A stretch of DNA of 9,762 nucleotides from contig JASEHY010000041.1 of NCBI GenBank assembly GCA_030018555.1, forward strand, positions 1 to 9,762, given 5' to 3'. The notes under the pieces were generated by a model. The model was given only the letters and a program-made list of their open reading frames with translations, did not search any database and was not told the origin of the DNA. Source of the stretch: Planctomycetota bacterium (lineage in GTDB: Bacteria > Planctomycetota > MHYJ01 > JACQXL01). Positions 7,192-9,762 of this stretch are shown piece after piece; within the stretch, counting starts at the first letter, position 1; each line of letters begins with the position of its first letter. Both the position numbers and the translations under genes were made by a program.

Positions 7192-7212
7192 CAACGCAGG
7201 ACGCACAACGCT

Positions 7213-7920
7213 CTATTTCCTCTGTGAAATCAGGTGCTCCAGGGCATCCTTGGTTAGCATCAATCTTTGATATCTCATAATATCATAAGCATTTAGCCCT
7301 GCTACGGGCATCAATTTGATTCCCCGTATATTCCTTGCAGAAAGATGCAATACCCGAGTTGATCCGCCTAAGGCGGACACTCCTATCAGACACTTATTTT
7401 TAGGTCTGGGGTTTTTAGGGTCTATACCAAGTTTCTTTATAATAGAAAAAAACCATTTAGTCCTGGGTTTTTCCACTTGTCCCGAAGACATTCGGGACGA
7501 ATCTGCTTGCAGTGAGCCCAGCGAATCTGTATTAAGTTTATCTATGATGGTTGTCTCATTGTCCTTAAATTTAGAGAGCAAGGCAGAATCAAGTGCTTTT
7601 TGCCTCAACTGTTGAGGAATATTGTAATAATAACTTCTCGGCTTTGGTCCGAAAACCACGCCGCCGTGACGCCATATAGGAGAACGAATCGTACCCGCTC
7701 TGGCTCTGCCGGTCCCCTTCTGCCGCCATGGTTTCCGCGTGCTCCCTTCAACCTCACCTCTATCCTTCGCGCAAGCCGTGCCCTGACGCTGATTAGACTG
7801 ATATAACACCACTATCTCCTGCAAAAGTTTCTTATTGACCTTTCCTCCAAAAAGGGCTTCATCAACAGAAACCTTCTCCACTTCCTTACCCTCACTATCA
7901 TATACAGTCAATTCTATCAT
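7213..7920 (-). CDS. rplD: 50S ribosomal protein L4 with in-frame repeat insertion
   Basis: 235 residues against roughly 205-210 in most bacteria. L4 binds 23S rRNA, and its loop constricts the exit tunnel; in E. coli it also represses its own operon. The globular start is normal. The tunnel loop shows RKPWRQKGTGRARAGTIRSP (62-81), followed by WRHGGVVFGPKPRSYYYN. The C-terminal fold holds LHLSARNIRGIKLMPV (191-206), LNAYDIM and LTKDALEHL. The extra length sits between IIDKLN (125-130) and KPRTKWFF (151-158), where about 20 residues rich in S, G, D and Q are encoded by repeat DNA. A smaller addition, SALGGS (182-187), is encoded by another palindrome. The frame stays open throughout. The ATG at 7918-7920 follows repeat copy B and has no clear nearby Shine-Dalgarno. 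Confidence 0.96.
   Translation of the reverse strand: MIELTVYDSEGKEVEKVSVDEALFGGKVNKKLLQEIVVLYQSNQRQGTACAKDRGEVEGSTRKPWRQKGTGRARAGTIRSPIWRHGGVVFGPKPRSYYYNIPQQLRQKALDSALLSKFKDNETTIIDKLNTDSLGSLQADSSRMSSGQVEKPRTKWFFSIIKKLGIDPKNPRPKNKCLIGVSALGGSTRVLHLSARNIRGIKLMPVAGLNAYDIMRYQRLMLTKDALEHLISQRK
7363..7377. repeat. Palindrome inside rplD, encoding SALGGS
   Basis: TCCGCCTAAGGCGGA has 7-nt complementary arms (7363-7369 and 7371-7377). On the coding strand it supplies the codons for SALGGS at L4 residues 182-187, where relatives usually have a short acidic turn before the LSARN strand. A 13/15 match, TCCACCTGAGGCGGA, stands at 9361-9375 in the rpsJ leader, which supports its being a dispersed module and not an L4-specific sequence. 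Confidence 0.55.
7471..7530. repeat. Repeat insertion within the rplD reading frame
   Basis: This 60-nt segment corresponds to L4 residues 131-150. Positions 7505-7530 match the copy A module at 5178-5203 in inverted orientation with 24 of 26 bases identical. The adjacent 7479-7498 is a hairpin with arms GTCCCGAA and TTCGGGAC around GACA. The octamer CAGATTCG occurs twice within it on the coding strand. The length is a multiple of three, so the L4 frame is preserved. Exact insertion borders cannot be fixed without a homologue. Confidence 0.75.
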
Positions 7921-7949
7921 ATAGATTCGCTAAGTTTATCCTGTCCCTG

Positions 7950-8032
7950 TCCCTCTCCCTCACGGGATGGTTTACCCTGTCCTTCACAGGATGGTGGCTA
8001 CCAAGGGATATTCCCGAAGGGTGGCTACCAAG
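7950..8032. repeat. Mosaic repeat element, copy B, between rplC and rplD
   Basis: The modules occur in the same order and orientation as in copy A: TCCCTCTCCCTCAC (7950-7963), CGGGATGGTTTACCCTG (7963-7979) and the identical 40-bp block (7993-8032), which holds GGTGGCTACCAAG twice at a 27-bp interval. Between them, CCTGT and ACAGG (7976-7980, 7986-7990) form a small hairpin in place of the 26-nt module and arm seen in copy A. The element fills most of the 143-nt rplC-rplD spacer, ends close to the rplD start, and encodes nothing recognisable. Confidence 0.85.
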
Positions 8033-8063
8033 GAACGAAGGGCTCACTAGAAGATTGCCGACC

Positions 8064-8789
8064 TCACTTCTTGGCAGACGGTCTGGATTCTGTTTTCTTC
8101 TTCGCCTTTGCGCTAACTACCTGTATCTTCTTAACTAAACCGGTCTTGTAAATTGTAACCAACCCGTCTTTATGACCCGGCACAGCACCTTTAACAAAAA
8201 GTAGATTCCTGTTTTTATCTATCTTAATAACCTCTAAATTTTCTACGCTAACACTCTCACATCCGTAATGACCCGGCATATGCTTATTGGGTCTGATATG
8301 AGTCAGACGAGTATCTGAGGCGACAGAACCCGGACCTCTTACCAGCATTCCGCCGTGGCTTTCCGGACCTCTATGCTTGTTCCACCGTCTGACCATACCG
8401 GAAAACCCTCTACCTTTAGTTACACCTGTTACAGACACCTTATAAACGCCCTCAAAAATATCCACTTTCACCTCATCTCCGGGCTTAAAAGCGGATGCCT
8501 CTGTTAATCCTGCCTCACCGTCGGGCAAACGGAACTCCCTGATATAGCGGGGCGGATTCACCCCACCGGAATGTTTCAGATGTCCCAGTATTGCCTTGGA
8601 AGTATTCTGTTTCTTGCGACTATCAAATCCCACCTGTACTGCATTATACCCATCGGTCTTAACAGTCTTGATTTGTAAAACAGGACAGGGACCTGCCTGT
8701 AGCACAGTAACCGGAACGGCATTACCATCTTCTCTGAAGACCTGCGTCATTCCTAATTTCTTCGCCAATAATCCAGGCAACGTTGACAT
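8064..8789 (-). CDS. rplC: 50S ribosomal protein L3
   Basis: 241 residues, somewhat longer than the usual 205-215. L3 is an early 50S assembly protein whose long loop reaches the peptidyl-transferase centre. Visible features are LLAKKLGMTQVFREDGNAVP (7-26), VDIFEGVYKVSVTGVTKGRGFSG (109-131), GPESHGG, MPGHYG (171-176) and LLFVKGAVPG (196-205). The extra length is a Lys/Ala/Ser-rich C-terminal tail (about 219-241) and a slightly extended N-terminus, both likely disordered. The ATG at 8787-8789 has only a weak GAG-type Shine-Dalgarno. It starts 53 nt after rpsJ across a spacer with a small palindrome. Confidence 0.97.
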   Translation of the reverse strand: MSTLPGLLAKKLGMTQVFREDGNAVPVTVLQAGPCPVLQIKTVKTDGYNAVQVGFDSRKKQNTSKAILGHLKHSGGVNPPRYIREFRLPDGEAGLTEASAFKPGDEVKVDIFEGVYKVSVTGVTKGRGFSGMVRRWNKHRGPESHGGMLVRGPGSVASDTRLTHIRPNKHMPGHYGCESVSVENLEVIKIDKNRNLLFVKGAVPGHKDGLVTIYKTGLVKKIQVVSAKAKKKTESRPSAKK

Positions 8790-8815
8790 ATCAAAATCTC
8801 TTCGTCCTACGTTAT

Positions 8816-8827
8816 GCGTCCCGACGC
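8816..8827. repeat. Small palindrome in the rpsJ-rplC spacer
   Basis: GCGTCCCGACGC has 5-bp arms around CC, followed directly by another CCGACGC copy (8828-8834 region). It is short and could be chance, but it matches the pattern that every longer spacer in this cluster contains a GC-rich palindrome. Confidence 0.35.
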
Positions 8828-8842
8828 CCGACGCAATTACTC

Positions 8843-9145
8843 CTACAACACCTTTATCTGGATATCTACACCACTTGGCACATTAAGATTTTTCAGTGCC
8901 TCAGTTGTCTGCACTGTCGGGTTAATTAACTCAATCAATCTCTTATGTGTCCGTATCTCAAACTGTTCCCTTGACTTTTTATCCACATGCGGGGAACGAA
9001 GGACAGTATAACGTTCCATCTTAGTAGGCAGAGGAATCGGACCTGAAATCTTAATCCCGCTTTTTTTCACCGTATTACATATCTCTGCCACTGCCTTATC
9101 AAGGACATTGTGGTCATAAGCAAGCAATTTAATTCGCACTTTCAT
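8843..9145 (-). CDS. rpsJ: 30S ribosomal protein S10
   Basis: About 100 residues. S10 is a 30S head protein and also, as NusE, part of the antitermination complex with NusB. The family is clear from KVRIKLLAYDHNVLDKAV at the N-terminus, SGPIPLPTKMERYTVLRSPHVDKKSREQFEIRTHKRLI in the middle (loop and hexapeptide region), and the final strand GVDIQIKVL. I place the start at the ATG at 9143-9145 because the bases before it look inserted (see 9149-9212); only a weak GAG lies seven bases upstream. The alternative GTG at 9155-9157 adds MSKN and gives 104 residues, also within family range. It is the first gene of the cluster, preceded by a leader of about 250 nt. Confidence 0.96.
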   Translation of the reverse strand: MKVRIKLLAYDHNVLDKAVAEICNTVKKSGIKISGPIPLPTKMERYTVLRSPHVDKKSREQFEIRTHKRLIELINPTVQTTEALKNLNVPSGVDIQIKVL

Positions 9146-9148
9146 ATT

Positions 9149-9212
9149 CTTACTCACTGTTATGGCGCCAACGGCGCCAGTTACAGCGAGTTAGACCCGC
9201 CGTAGGCGGGTA
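9149..9212. repeat. Double-hairpin element flanked by 8-bp direct repeats, splitting the rpsJ ribosome binding site from its start
   Basis: The octamer AATATGAA (coding strand) occurs at 9213-9220 and again at 9141-9148, where its ATG is the rpsJ start. The 64 nt between hold two palindromes, TGGCGCC/GGCGCCA (9163-9179) and ACCCGCC/GGCGGGT (9195-9211). Removing the element with one octamer would place AAGGAG (9222-9227) four bases before the rpsJ ATG. This is what a recent insertion with target-site duplication would look like, but an 8-bp match could arise by chance. Confidence 0.6.
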
Positions 9213-9217
9213 TTCAT
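9191..9217 (-). CDS. Eight-codon upstream ORF in the rpsJ leader
   Basis: The best Shine-Dalgarno of the leader, AAGGAG (9222-9227), is followed after four bases by an ATG (9215-9217) that opens MNTRLRRV and stops at TAA (9191-9193). The reading frame ends inside the inserted hairpin element. It probably represents the original rpsJ start codon now cut off from the gene, and could by chance affect rpsJ translation. It is not conserved coding sequence as far as I can tell. Confidence 0.35.
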   Translation of the reverse strand: MNTRLRRV

Positions 9218-9250
9218 ATTTCTCCTTGCACTGACCCCTTCGTTCTTTAT

Positions 9251-9268
9251 AGTGAGCGTAGCGAATCT
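9251..9268. repeat. Third copy of the AGATTCGCT..GCTCACT module
   Basis: AGTGAGCGTAGCGAATCT is the reverse complement of AGATTCGCTACGCTCACT. It differs from the cores in copy A (5180-5197) and in rplD (7511-7528) mainly at the two central bases (AC, TC and GG). It lies next to TTTATCCTGA (minus strand, 9271-9280) and TTCGTTC, words that also occur in other spacers of the window. Confidence 0.55.
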
Positions 9269-9403
9269 ACTCAGGATAAACTCCGCGAATGTGTACGATT
9301 CTACCTCTAATCCCCCTTAACAAAGAAGGAATAAAAAGAGGTTGTTCCATCCCTTCCCTCTCCACCTGAGGCGGACAATATGGAGGAAAGAAAAGAGTTT
9401 AGA

Positions 9404-9432
9404 CATATAAATAAACTATTTTCACTTGTCAA
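9404..9432 (-). promoter_or_regulatory. Sigma70-type promoter for the S10 cluster
   Basis: On the minus strand, TTGACA (9427-9432) is a perfect -35 box, followed after exactly 17 bases by TATATG (9404-9409) as a -10 box. A strongly A/T-rich stretch (about 9433-9470), like an UP element, lies just upstream. Transcription would start near 9397, leaving a leader of about 250 nt before rpsJ, which is compatible with regulation in the leader as in other S10 operons. It is the only strong promoter I see before rpsJ. Confidence 0.65.
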
Positions 9433-9437
9433 CAAAT

Positions 9438-9762
9438 ATTTAATATTTTTACAAATTCTTTTTCTTGAGGTATAGGAAAGTATAAACCCATATCCGTCCA
9501 TATGTAACATCGGGGCGTGACAATTTTTCCACGTGGGGGGTGACTCCCCAATCAACCCTTACGGGTTCCCAAGGGTATTTTGTGTAACTGCCAAAGGTAT
9601 GAGATGAGATAGTCAAGGGTATGTGAGGAGATGGTCAGCCGCCCCAAAGGGGCGCCGCCCCGAATGGCGAGCCTCCCGCCCCGCAGGGCGAGGTTCCCGC
9701 CCATTGTCGGGGCGAGGCTCGCCTTCGGCGGCGCCAAAGGCGACAGGGTTCGTGGAGTCCCG
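9438..9762. other. Gene-free, repeat-rich region upstream of the S10 promoter
   Basis: No convincing gene is present; open frames here translate to low-complexity G/A/R or unremarkable sequence. It contains TGGGG...CCCCA (9534-9550), AACCC/GGGTT (9554-9567), a 22-nt-spaced imperfect direct repeat (9596-9615 and 9618-9637, 17/20 identical), a CGCCCC/GGGGCG hairpin (9640-9654) and a long GC-rich hairpin (9666-9723). GC content rises abruptly after about 9637. The usual upstream partners tuf or fusA are not within the window. Confidence 0.6.
9666..9723. repeat. Long GC-rich hairpin
   Basis: GGCGAGCCTC (9666-9675) pairs perfectly with GAGGCTCGCC (9714-9723), and the stem continues with CGCCCCG (9677-9683) against CGGGGCG (9708-9714) after a small bulge. 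The loop contains AGGGCGAGG and CCCGCCC words that could pair further. The high GC and stacked palindromes resemble a dispersed hairpin repeat cluster. It has no T-tract and is not called as a terminator. Confidence 0.65.

Noticed and set aside
9307..9555. 82-residue minus-strand open frame upstream of rpsJ
   Set aside because: It spans the promoter and leader, has no Shine-Dalgarno I can defend, no recognisable motif, and a composition that follows the local AT/GC shift.
9552..9737. 61-residue minus-strand open frame rich in G, A, R and L
   Set aside because: It is a translation of the GC-rich nested palindromes; no homology-like pattern is visible.

Overview
All ten complete protein genes in this window lie on the minus strand, so the region reads from right to left. 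In transcription order they are a gene-poor, repeat-rich leader with a good sigma70-type promoter (about 9404-9432), rpsJ, rplC, rplD, rplW, rplB, rpsS and rplV. These form the start of the bacterial S10 ribosomal-protein cluster in its usual order. After them come an ABC-2 type permease, a membrane-anchored TPR-like protein and a membrane-bound pyrophosphatase (hppA). The rest of the S10 cluster (rpsC, rplP, rpmC, rpsQ and so on), which normally follows rplV directly, is absent. A repeat-filled spacer and unrelated genes take its place.

The organism is a bacterium of moderate GC content, probably from a poorly cultivated lineage. Weak hints point to the PVC/Planctomycetota/Omnitrophota side: a SHPMGGGEG motif in L2, PGHYG in L3, a K+-dependent type pyrophosphatase, the permease plus TPR pair, and heavy loads of short palindromic repeats. 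This is an impression from remembered families, not a demonstrated assignment.

The most striking property is how many short modular repeats there are. Every spacer longer than about 40 nt in the ribosomal cluster holds palindromes or dispersed repeat modules. A 40-bp sequence is exactly shared between the rplD-rplC spacer (7993-8032) and the spacer between rplV and the permease (5236-5275). A 26-nt module from the second spacer recurs, 24/26 identical and inverted, inside the rplD reading frame, where it and an adjoining palindrome appear to add about 20 residues to L4. A 64-nt double-hairpin element lies between two copies of AATATGAA at the start of rpsJ. It seems to have split a good Shine-Dalgarno from the rpsJ start codon, leaving an eight-codon upstream ORF. 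The stop codon of rplV lies in one arm of a 10-bp inverted repeat that bounds the copy at 5213-5288.

Functionally, the seven ribosomal proteins build both subunits: S10 and S19 in the 30S head, and L2, L3, L4, L22 and L23 around the peptidyl-transferase centre and exit tunnel. The permease and TPR protein look like envelope components of one system, but no ABC ATPase is present. The pyrophosphatase couples PPi hydrolysis to ion export and carries residues typical of the K+-dependent, probably Na+-pumping, subfamily.
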